Source: Flavivirga spongiicola
GTDB lineage: Bacteria; Bacteroidota; Bacteroidia; Flavobacteriales; Flavobacteriaceae
Assembly: GCF_030540825.1 (NCBI RefSeq)
Contig: NZ_JAUOEO010000002.1
Coordinates: forward strand, 558,001-622,000
Length of the DNA stretch: 64,000 nucleotides
Reading direction: 5' to 3'
Part shown: piece by piece, positions 17,979 to 26,297 of the stretch
Position numbering within the stretch: the first letter of the stretch is position 1
How the letters are laid out: each line of letters opens with the position of its first letter
Notes under the pieces: generated by a model
Told to the model about the DNA's origin: nothing
What the model saw: the letters and a program-made list of their open reading frames with translations, nothing else
The model's database searches: none
Made by a program: the position numbers and the translations under genes

Positions 17979-19451
17979 ATGTTCACACAGCAAAATATAA
18001 AAGATACCATTTTAAAATTAGAGCAAAAATATCCTGTAGATACTTGGGAGGTTAATGGTATAGATGTGTGGCCTTACATACGTATAAAACTTTATATACA
18101 TATGTTGGTTTTAATGAATGAAAAGCTGTTGACTGAAGACAAAAAAGCTTATGAGAAAGACAAAAAAGGAAATAGATTCATTACTTATTTTAGAAAAATT
18201 ATTTTCTTATTAGAAGCTCAATTGAATCTAATATTTTTCTATTCTAAGTTAAAACAAAAAAAGCTAATATTTTACGGATCTCATATTCACAGAGTATTTC
18301 AAAACGGTAAATATTTTAATCGGTTTTATGATTCTATGATCGATTTTCATAATATACAAAATGATGTATATACCATAGAATATCAAAAAATACAAAAACC
18401 TAACTATAATGAAAAAGCGATTATTCCTTTAAACAAGTATCTTGATTATTATAAATTTGTCAAAAAGATTATTTATAAGCTAAAACAGCAAAAACCAAAA
18501 GTAAGCCTTGAACTTTATAATGGGTTTTATGCCGAATTAAGTGAGTATAATTTAAAATTTGAAAATTTAAGACTCACACAAAGTGAGTTAATTAAATGGA
18601 GTAGCAAAGTAAATATTAGTAAAGGTTTTTTTGAAAAATTATACAAAAAAATAAAGCCTCAGAAAGTAATCTTTTTAGGGTATTACGGTTTAGACGATTT
18701 ATACGCGGCTTTAATTGTCGCAAATAATTTTAAGATTAAGACCATAGATTTTCAGCATGGGCCTCAGACAAATATTCATTTAGCCTTTTCAAGTTGGAAT
18801 AAAATACCTAAAAACGGTTTTAATACAATGCCTACAGAATTTTGGAACTGGGATGAAGCTTCAAAAAACAATATTGATTCTTGGGCAAGTAAGTCAACTG
18901 ATGTTAGTGCCAAAGTGGTCGGACAACCTTATTTAGCTTATTGGCTTCAAAAAAAACAAAAAAAGGAATCCAAAGACAATTACATTATTTATAGTCTGCA
19001 AACATATCCATTTACAATTAAAGATATGTTGACACCAAAAATAGTTTCTTTAATTAAAAACCTTGAATATCAATGGGTTTTGAGGTTGCATCCTAGAAAT
19101 AATTTGAATATTAATGAGTTAGAATCTTTTATTAAGGCAAATAAAATTGAAAATAAAGTAATTATTCAAGATGCTTATACCACGCCGTTACCTGAGTCTA
19201 TAACATCAAGTTTATTACATATTACTAATTATTCAGGCTGTCTAATTGAAGCATATCAATTAGGTGTACCAACAATACTTATTAATGAAGTTGGTAATGA
19301 AATGTTTAGTCAATATGTTGATAATAAACTGGCTTACTATTTAAATCAGAATGAAAGAGATTTCGAATTAAAAGTGGAAGATTTAATTAATGACTTAAAG
19401 ACCATCGATTTTAAATCTAGTTATTTACAAGTTTTTAATCCTCTAAGCTAA
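17979..19451 (+). CDS. Unclassified GT-B-like protein with QHG and HP motifs, candidate glycosyltransferase
   Basis: The 490-residue protein does not match a glycosyltransferase family I can name with confidence. The C-terminal half looks like a GT-B fold of the capsule-synthesis/sialyltransferase type. It has KVIFLGYYGLDDLYAAL, then DFQHGPQ, then a VLRLHPRNN strand-loop with an HP motif, and ITNYSGCLIEAYQLGVPTI, typical of a C-terminal nucleotide-binding domain. HP motifs contact CMP in bacterial sialyltransferases (GT38, GT52, GT80), and QHG/HP combinations also occur in KpsC/KpsS-type Kdo transferases. It lies directly upstream of the CMP-nonulosonate synthetase gene, so transfer of a CMP-activated sugar is an attractive inference. 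The N-terminal 190 residues are unassigned. Confidence 0.55.
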   Translation: MFTQQNIKDTILKLEQKYPVDTWEVNGIDVWPYIRIKLYIHMLVLMNEKLLTEDKKAYEKDKKGNRFITYFRKIIFLLEAQLNLIFFYSKLKQKKLIFYGSHIHRVFQNGKYFNRFYDSMIDFHNIQNDVYTIEYQKIQKPNYNEKAIIPLNKYLDYYKFVKKIIYKLKQQKPKVSLELYNGFYAELSEYNLKFENLRLTQSELIKWSSKVNISKGFFEKLYKKIKPQKVIFLGYYGLDDLYAALIVANNFKIKTIDFQHGPQTNIHLAFSSWNKIPKNGFNTMPTEFWNWDEASKNNIDSWASKSTDVSAKVVGQPYLAYWLQKKQKKESKDNYIIYSLQTYPFTIKDMLTPKIVSLIKNLEYQWVLRLHPRNNLNINELESFIKANKIENKVIIQDAYTTPLPESITSSLLHITNYSGCLIEAYQLGVPTILINEVGNEMFSQYVDNKLAYYLNQNERDFELKVEDLINDLKTIDFKSSYLQVFNPLS

Positions 19452-19494
19452 TTTGAACATTTATTGGAATAATGCATTTAATCCTATTTTAATG

Positions 19495-19523
19495 TTGTTT
19501 CATCTGTAAAAAGTGTATTTTAG
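19495..19523 (+). promoter_or_regulatory. Possible internal promoter before the nonulosonate genes
   Basis: TTG at 19495-19497, an 18-base spacer and TATTTTAG at 19516-19523 fit the flavobacterial promoter with one mismatch in the -7 box. It lies in the 107-bp gap before the CMP-nonulosonate synthetase gene, one of the longer gaps in the cluster. It would let the nonulosonate genes be expressed on their own. Confidence 0.4.
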
Positions 19524-19558
19524 CGGTTGTTCTTTTTTAAATTAACTGTTTAGTAATA

Positions 19559-20713
19559 ATGAAAAAAATAGGTTTTATTCCATTAAGAAAAGGATCAAAA
19601 GGAATACCAAATAAAAATAAACGCAAAATGGTCGGTAGACCACTGTTTACTTGGGTTTTAGGAGAAGCGATTTTTTCTGAACTTGATGAAGTTTATGTGT
19701 ATACAGATGATGAAAGTATTATTGAATTTATAACAAAAGAATATAGTTGGACTGATAAGGTTAAAGCCTTATTAAGAAGTGAGGAAAGTGCGAGTGATAG
19801 CGCATCGACCGAATTTGCTATGTTAGAGTTTTGCGAATCAATAAACTATGATTTCGATATCTTTTGTTTGTTACAAGCGACGTCCCCTTTTACAAAAAGA
19901 GGAGATATTAATACTTGTTTAGCTAAAATTGGTAGTGAATATGATTCAGCTCTTACAGTTGTAAATACACATCGTTTTTTATGGAATGAAAATGGAACAC
20001 CAATAAATTATAATCCTCATAAAAGGCCTAGGCGTCAAGATTTTGAGGGTCTATTAGTAGAAAATGGAGCCGTTTACGTTATTGGTAAAGATGCTTTAAA
20101 GAAGAACGAAAATAGATTAGGAGATAATGTAGCTATTGTAAAAATGTCAGAAGAGTCTTTAATGGAAATCGATACAGAACCCGATTGGATTGCTATTGAG
20201 AGTCTATTAATTGAAAGACAAAAACGAGAAAAAGAATCAAAGAAAATAACACACATTGTTTTAGATGTTGATGGTGTCTTTACAGATGGAACAATCACCT
20301 ATACAAAAGAAGGAGAGCATACTAAAAGTTTTGATATGCGAGATGGTATGGGGCTCGAAATTTTAAGACAATTTAATGTTGAGGTTATGGTCATGACATC
20401 AGAGGATTCACAACTTGTTGCTAAACGGATGCAAAAACTAAAAATAGAACATATATTTTTAGGTGTAAAAGATAAATACACATTATTAAGCAAAATTTTA
20501 TTAGATAAAAGAATTTATTTGAGTAACATAGCCTATGTAGGTGATGATGTTAACGACCTCACAAATATATGTAGTGTAGGTTGGTCTTTAGTACCAAATA
20601 ATGCAACCAGTATTGTAAAGCAGCATGCAGATGTAGTGCTTTCTGAAAATTCTGGAGCAGGAGCGATTCGAGAAGCATGTCAGTTTATAATGAATTATAA
20701 TAAAAGATTTTAA
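19559..20713 (+). CDS. neuA: Bifunctional CMP-nonulosonate synthetase fused to HAD phosphatase
   Basis: Residues 1-225 form a NeuA/KdsB-type cytidylyltransferase, with the nucleotide loop IPLRKGSKGIPNKNKR, LLQATSPF and the RPRRQDF loop. Residues about 230-384 form a KdsC-like HAD phosphatase with all four motifs intact: DVDGV (about 236-240), TSED, the lysine in VKDKY, and GDDVND. The first domain couples a sialic-acid-like sugar to CMP. The second may remove the 9-phosphate from the precursor. A similar arrangement exists in animal CMP-sialic acid synthetases, and KDN-9-phosphate phosphatases of Bacteroides are HAD enzymes of this kind. The NeuB-like synthase gene follows 15 bp later. The sugar may be Neu5Ac, KDN or another nonulosonate. 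Confidence 0.88.
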   Translation: MKKIGFIPLRKGSKGIPNKNKRKMVGRPLFTWVLGEAIFSELDEVYVYTDDESIIEFITKEYSWTDKVKALLRSEESASDSASTEFAMLEFCESINYDFDIFCLLQATSPFTKRGDINTCLAKIGSEYDSALTVVNTHRFLWNENGTPINYNPHKRPRRQDFEGLLVENGAVYVIGKDALKKNENRLGDNVAIVKMSEESLMEIDTEPDWIAIESLLIERQKREKESKKITHIVLDVDGVFTDGTITYTKEGEHTKSFDMRDGMGLEILRQFNVEVMVMTSEDSQLVAKRMQKLKIEHIFLGVKDKYTLLSKILLDKRIYLSNIAYVGDDVNDLTNICSVGWSLVPNNATSIVKQHADVVLSENSGAGAIREACQFIMNYNKRF

Positions 20714-20728
20714 GAAGTCTCAAACCAT

Positions 20729-21604
20729 ATGAATAAATATAAAAAACCTTATATAATAGCCGAAATTGGATGCAATCATAAAGGAGATATGGAGATTGCA
20801 AAAGAATTAATTAAAGTGGCTAAAATATTTTGCAATGTCGATGCTGTAAAATTTCAAAAGCGTAACAATAAAGAACTGTTAACAGAAGAACAATACAACC
20901 AGCCTCATCCAAATCCAGTAAACTCTTATGGAGATACTTATGGAGCACATAGAGAATTTTTGGAATTTGATGTTAGCCAACATCGAGAGTTAAAATTATT
21001 TTGTGAAGATATAGAGATAACTTATTCTACATCAGTTTGGGATTTAACATCTGCAAAAGAGATAGCGTCTTTAAATCCAGAATTTATTAAAATCCCATCA
21101 GCATGCAATAATAATCTTGTTATGTTAGAATGGTTATGCGAAAACTATAAGGGGGAATTACATATTTCAACGGGTATGACTACTAAAGAGGAAATTGAAG
21201 ATTTAGTAGACTTCTTTAAAAAGCATAATAGAAATGAAGATTTAGTGTTATATAATTGTACTTCGGGCTATCCGGTTCCGTTTGAAGATGTATGCCTTTT
21301 AGATATTAATTTACTAAAAGAAAAGTACGGGAACGATATAAAGCATATTGGGTTTTCAGGGCATCATTTAGGAATAGCGGTCGATGTCGCTGCCTATACG
21401 TTAGGTGCAAATATTATAGAAAGGCATTATACTATAGATCGTACATGGAAAGGTACAGACCATGCAGCTTCTTTAGAACCAATGGGATTACGAAAACTAT
21501 CAAGAGATGTAAATGCTGTTTATAAAGCTTTACAATTTAAACATCAAGATATATTGCCCATAGAACAGGTACAACGAGATAAACTAAAAAATCAAAAAGT
21601 ATAA
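20729..21604 (+). CDS. neuB: NeuB-family nonulosonic acid synthase lacking the SAF domain
   Basis: The 291-residue TIM-barrel enzyme should condense phosphoenolpyruvate with a hexose or N-acylhexosamine (or its 6-phosphate). Conserved blocks are IAEIGCNHKGD, VKFQKR, YSTSVWD, IKIPSACNN, STGMT, CTSGYPVP, GFSGHH and ERHYT. NeuB proteins are usually about 340-350 residues with a C-terminal SAF (antifreeze-like) domain, but this one ends soon after the barrel. It pairs with the fused CMP-synthetase/phosphatase upstream. No UDP-GlcNAc 2-epimerase (NeuC), Pse or Leg gene is seen nearby, so the product could be KDN made from mannose-6-phosphate, or the ManNAc supply may come from elsewhere. Confidence 0.9.
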   Translation: MNKYKKPYIIAEIGCNHKGDMEIAKELIKVAKIFCNVDAVKFQKRNNKELLTEEQYNQPHPNPVNSYGDTYGAHREFLEFDVSQHRELKLFCEDIEITYSTSVWDLTSAKEIASLNPEFIKIPSACNNNLVMLEWLCENYKGELHISTGMTTKEEIEDLVDFFKKHNRNEDLVLYNCTSGYPVPFEDVCLLDINLLKEKYGNDIKHIGFSGHHLGIAVDVAAYTLGANIIERHYTIDRTWKGTDHAASLEPMGLRKLSRDVNAVYKALQFKHQDILPIEQVQRDKLKNQKV

Positions 21605-21606
21605 TA

Positions 21607-22428
21607 ATGTTCTCATCAAATACAATTAGATTATTTTGGTGGAACGAAATTAAACTACAGAGGAAGTCTAAAGAAAACTATGGAGACCTTCTTGGTAAAT
21701 ATCTTGTTGAAAAAATATCCAATAAAAAAGTAGTTTGGAGTAAACCTTCCCGATTTTCCATATTTGATTTTTTTAGACCGATTTATGTAACTATAGGTAG
21801 TATTTTAACAAATGTTAACCATAAATGTATTGTATGGGGAAGCGGTATTGTCTCTAAAGAATATCCAATAAAGAAGGCAAGGTTTTTAGCTGTTAGAGGA
21901 CCACAAACTAGAGCACATTTATTATCTCAAAATTATGATGTGCCTGAAATATATGGCGATCCAGCTTTATTATTACCAAGATATTACAACCCTAAAATAA
22001 TAAAAGAATATAGCATAGGTGTAGTTCCTCATTATAAAGATTATAAAAAAGTAAAAGACTTTTATAAAAATGAAGATTCCATTCTATTAATAGATTTAAT
22101 GACAAATAATATAGAGGAAACTACGAATCAGTTTTTAAAGTGTGAAAAAATAGTATCATCTTCATTGCATGGAATTATTGTAGCCCATGCTTATGGAATT
22201 CCGGCTGTATGGCAAAAGTTTTCTGGAGATATTTTTGGAGATGATATAAAATATCAGGACTATTTTGAATCTATAAAAATCCCTGCTTATATAGCTCATA
22301 TTAAAGACGAAAAAATGGATAAAGAAACATTGCTAAGTCTTTTTAAAAATAAAGAATCTCTTCCCGAAAGAGGAGTCATTGATACATTGTGTAGCAAATT
22401 AATGACAGTGTGCCCATTTAAAAATTGA
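21607..22428 (+). CDS. Polysaccharide pyruvyl transferase family protein
   Basis: The 273-residue protein fits the PF04230 family. It has an N-terminal NYGDLLGKYL motif, IVWGSGI, AVRGPQTR and the signature SSSLHGIIVAHAYGIPAVW near the C-terminus. Such enzymes add a ketal-linked pyruvate from phosphoenolpyruvate to a sugar, giving a negative charge, though some family members transfer other groups. It starts 2 bp after neuB, so it may act on the nonulosonate-containing branch. It is shorter than the classical enzymes (about 350 residues) but keeps the core motifs. Confidence 0.85.
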   Translation: MFSSNTIRLFWWNEIKLQRKSKENYGDLLGKYLVEKISNKKVVWSKPSRFSIFDFFRPIYVTIGSILTNVNHKCIVWGSGIVSKEYPIKKARFLAVRGPQTRAHLLSQNYDVPEIYGDPALLLPRYYNPKIIKEYSIGVVPHYKDYKKVKDFYKNEDSILLIDLMTNNIEETTNQFLKCEKIVSSSLHGIIVAHAYGIPAVWQKFSGDIFGDDIKYQDYFESIKIPAYIAHIKDEKMDKETLLSLFKNKESLPERGVIDTLCSKLMTVCPFKN

Positions 22429-22435
22429 TTTATAA

Positions 22436-23830
22436 ATGAAAAAAAAAGTTTTTGTTTTTTTTCCAGACGGTGTTGGTTTAAGAAATTTCGCTTTTACAGA
22501 TTTTAAAAATATTGGAGAACAAAAAGGGTTTGATATTACATATTGGAATAATACCATATTCTCACTCAAAGAAAACTTAGGATTTAATGAAGTTAAGATC
22601 GAAGATCATTCCAGTCATCCTTTGCTCTCAATTTATTCAAGAGCGAGAAAACGGGCAGAATTAAATGTGTCCAGAGATAAATTTAGTGATGGCGTATATT
22701 CAACATATAAGTTTCCTTTTAATTATAAAGGCATTAAGAATACTTTTAAAAGTTTATATGTAAAATGGTTGGTAGGGTTATATTCTTCAGGAAAAGGAGT
22801 TGTAAAACTTAGGCAAAAAATAAATAAGTTAGAACGTTCAACTTCAAAATACAGATATTGTAAAGAACAATTAGAAAAGCATAAACCAGATTTAATTTTT
22901 TGCACAACACAACGTGCAACACAATCTATTAGTGCGCTTTTAGCAGCAAAGGATTTAGGAATTCCTACAATTGCTTTTGTGTATTCGTGGGATAACGTAC
23001 CCAAAGCGATGCAAGTGGTAGAAACCGATTATTATTTTGTTTGGAGTGATCTTATGAAATCCCAGGTATTGCAATACTATCCATTTGTTAAAGACGAACA
23101 AATAATGGTAACAGGAACACCACAATTTGAACCACATTACGATACATCTCTAAAACAAACAAGAGAGACCTTTTTTAAAGCATACAATTTAGATGTAAAT
23201 AAAAGGTATATATGTTATTCGGGAGATGATGAAACCACGTCGCCATTAGACCAGTACTATTTAGAAGATTTAGCCAACGCTGTTAGAAGCTTAAATACCA
23301 AAGGAGAAAATCTAGGGATTATTTATAGAAAGTGTCCTGTAGATTTTACGCCCAGATATGATGCAGTAATAGAGAAGAATAAGGATATAATTGAAGTTTT
23401 AGACCCTATTTGGAGTCAGATTGGTAGTCAATGGAACCAAGTGTTACCAACTAAAGAAGATTTTAAAATGTTGTATAATGTTTGTGAACATAGCGAGTTT
23501 GTAACTAACGTATGTTCATCAACAGTATTTGATTTTGTAGCACACAACAAACCTTGTATTTACTATAATTATGAACAACCACAACTTAAAAAAGGGATTA
23601 GAGATATAGGACAAAATTATAAATATGTTCATTTTAGATCAATGCCAAGTAAAGAAGCTGCTGTATTTTGTTTTGATAAGAATGATTTAAAAGACTTAGT
23701 AAAGAAAATTTTAGATAGTCAATTGTCAAATGTAGATGAGTGCTTGGAGTGGTATAAAGTCGTGGCAGGGAAAACACCAACAAAAGCTTCTGAAAATATA
23801 TGGAAAGCCATAAATAATCTTTTAAATTAA
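22436..23830 (+). CDS. GT-B-like protein, putative UDP-glycosyltransferase/CDP-glycerol transferase relative
   Basis: The 464-residue protein begins with a Rossmann strand (KKKVFVFFPDGVGLRN) and has a second one (PTIAFVYSWDNVPKA). Further along are VTGTPQF and a C-terminal block TNVCSSTVFDFVAHNKPCIYY. That layout resembles GT-B enzymes of the CDP-glycerol glycerophosphotransferase and UDP-GlcNAc 2-epimerase superfamily. The donor is not identifiable. It follows the pyruvyl transferase by 7 bp and precedes the MBOAT acyltransferase gene. It could equally be a transferase for a non-sugar group. Confidence 0.6.
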   Translation: MKKKVFVFFPDGVGLRNFAFTDFKNIGEQKGFDITYWNNTIFSLKENLGFNEVKIEDHSSHPLLSIYSRARKRAELNVSRDKFSDGVYSTYKFPFNYKGIKNTFKSLYVKWLVGLYSSGKGVVKLRQKINKLERSTSKYRYCKEQLEKHKPDLIFCTTQRATQSISALLAAKDLGIPTIAFVYSWDNVPKAMQVVETDYYFVWSDLMKSQVLQYYPFVKDEQIMVTGTPQFEPHYDTSLKQTRETFFKAYNLDVNKRYICYSGDDETTSPLDQYYLEDLANAVRSLNTKGENLGIIYRKCPVDFTPRYDAVIEKNKDIIEVLDPIWSQIGSQWNQVLPTKEDFKMLYNVCEHSEFVTNVCSSTVFDFVAHNKPCIYYNYEQPQLKKGIRDIGQNYKYVHFRSMPSKEAAVFCFDKNDLKDLVKKILDSQLSNVDECLEWYKVVAGKTPTKASENIWKAINNLLN

Positions 23831-23869
23831 GGTTTAACTATAAATAATAGAAAATCACCAGTATTCTAA

Positions 23870-25330
23870 ATGCTTTTTAACTCCATCGATTTTGCAATTT
23901 TCTTACCTATAATTTTTATATTATACTGGTTTGTTGGAATTAGGAGTTACAAATACCAAAATATTTTGTTATTAGTAGCCAGCTATGCATTCTATGGTTG
24001 GTGGGATTATCGCTTTTTGTTTTTAATAATTTTTAGTACAGTTGTGGATTATTCAATTGGGTTAGGCCTTTTTAAAGAAAATCGTTTAAAAAGACGAAAA
24101 GTTTTATTGACAGTAAGTGTATTAGTCAATTTGGGGTTGCTAGGTTTTTTCAAATATTATAATTTTTTTATAGATAATTTTGTAACAGTATTTTTGTTTT
24201 TTGGAAATGAAATACAAGTGAGTTCGCTAGAAATTATATTACCAGTAGGAATCAGTTTTTACACATTTCAAACGTTAAGTTATTCTATAGATGTTTATAA
24301 AAAGAAACTAAAACCAACTAAAAATTTTATTGCTTTTTCGGTTTTCGTTAGTTTTTTTCCACAGTTGGTTGCCGGACCAATTGAAAAAGCTTCGAAATTA
24401 TTACCGCAGTTTTATGAGTTACGTGTTTTTAATTACAAAAAAGGGAAGGAAGGCTTACAGCAAATATTATGGGGGTTATTTAAGAAGATTGTAATAGCAG
24501 ATTCTTGCGCTCCTTTTGTTAATGATATTTTTGTTAACTATTCCAGTTACTCAGGAATCGTTCTAATTATTGGAGCTGTACTTTTTGCATTTCAGATATA
24601 CAGCGACTTCTCAGGTTATTCAGATATAGCTATAGGTATTGCTAAGCTTTTTGGCGTGAATCTAATGACTAATTTTAAAACGCCCTATTTCTCTAAAAGC
24701 ATTCCTGAGTTTTGGAGACGTTGGCATATATCTTTATCTAATTGGTTTAGAGATTATTTGTACTTTCCTCTCGGAGGGTCAAAAAGAAAATTAATTATAG
24801 TCGTTAGAAATATATTTATTGTTTTTATCGTTAGCGGATTTTGGCATGGAGCTAATTGGACATTTATTTTTTGGGGAGCTTTAAATGCTGTTTACTATTT
24901 GCCCTCATTTATTTTGAAATCTTCAGGGATAAATAGAGTTGTTTTTTCAACAAATAATTTTATTGAAACTATAAATAATTTTATGAGCATGACAATAACA
25001 TTTATGCTCACTGTTTTTGCTTGGATATTTTTTAGATCTGAAAATATATCTGTAGCTTTCGAGTATATTAGTTGTATTTTTAAAAGAGCAAATTTTTTTA
25101 ATCTAAGTTATTTGCAATTAAGTAATCAAAGTATAAAAATTTTACTTTTTTATCTCATTTTTTTTGTTGCAATAGATTGGTTTTATAGAAATAAATCACA
25201 TGTATTTATTAATAGTAATCATTTTATGAAAGATAAAATAATTAAACCATTTCTTTATTTAATTACAGTATTGGCTATAATTTTATCATTAAACAATATG
25301 GCTAATTCTTTTATTTATTTTCAATTTTGA
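23870..25330 (+). CDS. MBOAT-family O-acyltransferase (AlgI/PatA-like)
   Basis: A 486-residue membrane protein with about 11 hydrophobic segments. It carries the MBOAT hallmarks: QLVAGPIEK, FWRRWHISLSNWFRDYLYFPLGG, and the catalytic histidine in GFWHGANW (about residues 323-330). It should pass an acyl (probably acetyl) group across the inner membrane for transfer to the polysaccharide in the periplasm. The next gene overlaps it by 4 bp and encodes an SGNH-like protein, the expected periplasmic partner, as in AlgI/AlgJ/AlgX or PatA/PatB systems. Confidence 0.92.
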   Translation: MLFNSIDFAIFLPIIFILYWFVGIRSYKYQNILLLVASYAFYGWWDYRFLFLIIFSTVVDYSIGLGLFKENRLKRRKVLLTVSVLVNLGLLGFFKYYNFFIDNFVTVFLFFGNEIQVSSLEIILPVGISFYTFQTLSYSIDVYKKKLKPTKNFIAFSVFVSFFPQLVAGPIEKASKLLPQFYELRVFNYKKGKEGLQQILWGLFKKIVIADSCAPFVNDIFVNYSSYSGIVLIIGAVLFAFQIYSDFSGYSDIAIGIAKLFGVNLMTNFKTPYFSKSIPEFWRRWHISLSNWFRDYLYFPLGGSKRKLIIVVRNIFIVFIVSGFWHGANWTFIFWGALNAVYYLPSFILKSSGINRVVFSTNNFIETINNFMSMTITFMLTVFAWIFFRSENISVAFEYISCIFKRANFFNLSYLQLSNQSIKILLFYLIFFVAIDWFYRNKSHVFINSNHFMKDKIIKPFLYLITVLAIILSLNNMANSFIYFQF

Positions 25331-26292
25331 GAAAGTTTCTGGTTAAAATATTTAAAACCTTTTTATTACTGTATTTAATATTATATTCAATTCAATTTAC
25401 TTTGGATATAGTTTTAGATAATGATGCTATTTGTGATAATGTTTGGCATAAAATTTTTAACGGTAAAATAAATTCAGATATTATTATTATAGGTAATTCA
25501 AAAGCAGAGGCACATTATAACCCTAAAATTATTGAGAATTTTACAAAGCATACAGCTTATAATTTAGGAATAAGCGGTACGCCCCTAAACATTTTAAAGA
25601 TTAGATGGCAATCTTACATTAATAATAATAAATTGCCAAAATTATTGATAATAGACGTAGACAATAATATTTTAGGAACTTCAAATAGTTTGTTTGAGAA
25701 ATTTCAATATTTGCCTTACACGAGTAAGAAAGAATACCAAGATATAGTAAAGTATCTTGATGAAGATTATTATTATGAAAAAATAATACCGATGTATAAA
25801 TACAGAGGGTACGAGATGCAAGTTTTTAATAAACTAAAGTCTATAGGAGATACTAATGATTGCGGTCATATTTATAAAGGATTCAAGCCACATGATAAAT
25901 CGTGGGATAAAAATAATTGGGCTTTATTCAGTAAACGTTTGCTGGATAAAGACAAAGTAGACTTTCAGAGTATTTATAAAAAAGGAATAGACGAATTAAA
26001 CGAAATCATTTTTTTTTGTAAAAAGAATAAAATTCAAATTTGTTTTATAAGATCTCCTCAATATTATAAAGTTAATGATTATAAAAAAGAACGGAGCATA
26101 TATGTAGATAATATTTTATCTGAAATAGCATTAAAGAATAACCTTGAATATCTTAACTTTTCTAAAGATTCGTTAACGCTCGATGAAGCTAATTTTTATG
26201 ATAAATCTCATTTAAATATAGAAGGAGCAAATAAGTTTTCTAATAATATAGCGATTTATATAAATAGTATAATTTTTGATAAGAATAATTAG
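25327..26292 (+). CDS. SGNH-hydrolase-like periplasmic acyl transferase partner
   Basis: It begins with a TTG at 25327 that overlaps the MBOAT stop (TTGA junction); no ATG occurs in frame until far into the protein. The 321-residue product has an N-terminal membrane anchor (FLLLYLILYSIQFTLDIVL). The SGNH blocks follow: IIGNSKAEAHY (serine about residue 58), NLGISGTP, and a C-terminal DKSHLN (D-x-x-H, about 292-295). In family terms these supply the Ser-Asp-His triad. It probably transfers the acyl group delivered by the MBOAT protein to the glycan. The family match is divergent but the pairing is strong support. Confidence 0.78.
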   Translation: MRKFLVKIFKTFLLLYLILYSIQFTLDIVLDNDAICDNVWHKIFNGKINSDIIIIGNSKAEAHYNPKIIENFTKHTAYNLGISGTPLNILKIRWQSYINNNKLPKLLIIDVDNNILGTSNSLFEKFQYLPYTSKKEYQDIVKYLDEDYYYEKIIPMYKYRGYEMQVFNKLKSIGDTNDCGHIYKGFKPHDKSWDKNNWALFSKRLLDKDKVDFQSIYKKGIDELNEIIFFCKKNKIQICFIRSPQYYKVNDYKKERSIYVDNILSEIALKNNLEYLNFSKDSLTLDEANFYDKSHLNIEGANKFSNNIAIYINSIIFDKNN

Positions 26293-26297
26293 GCAAA

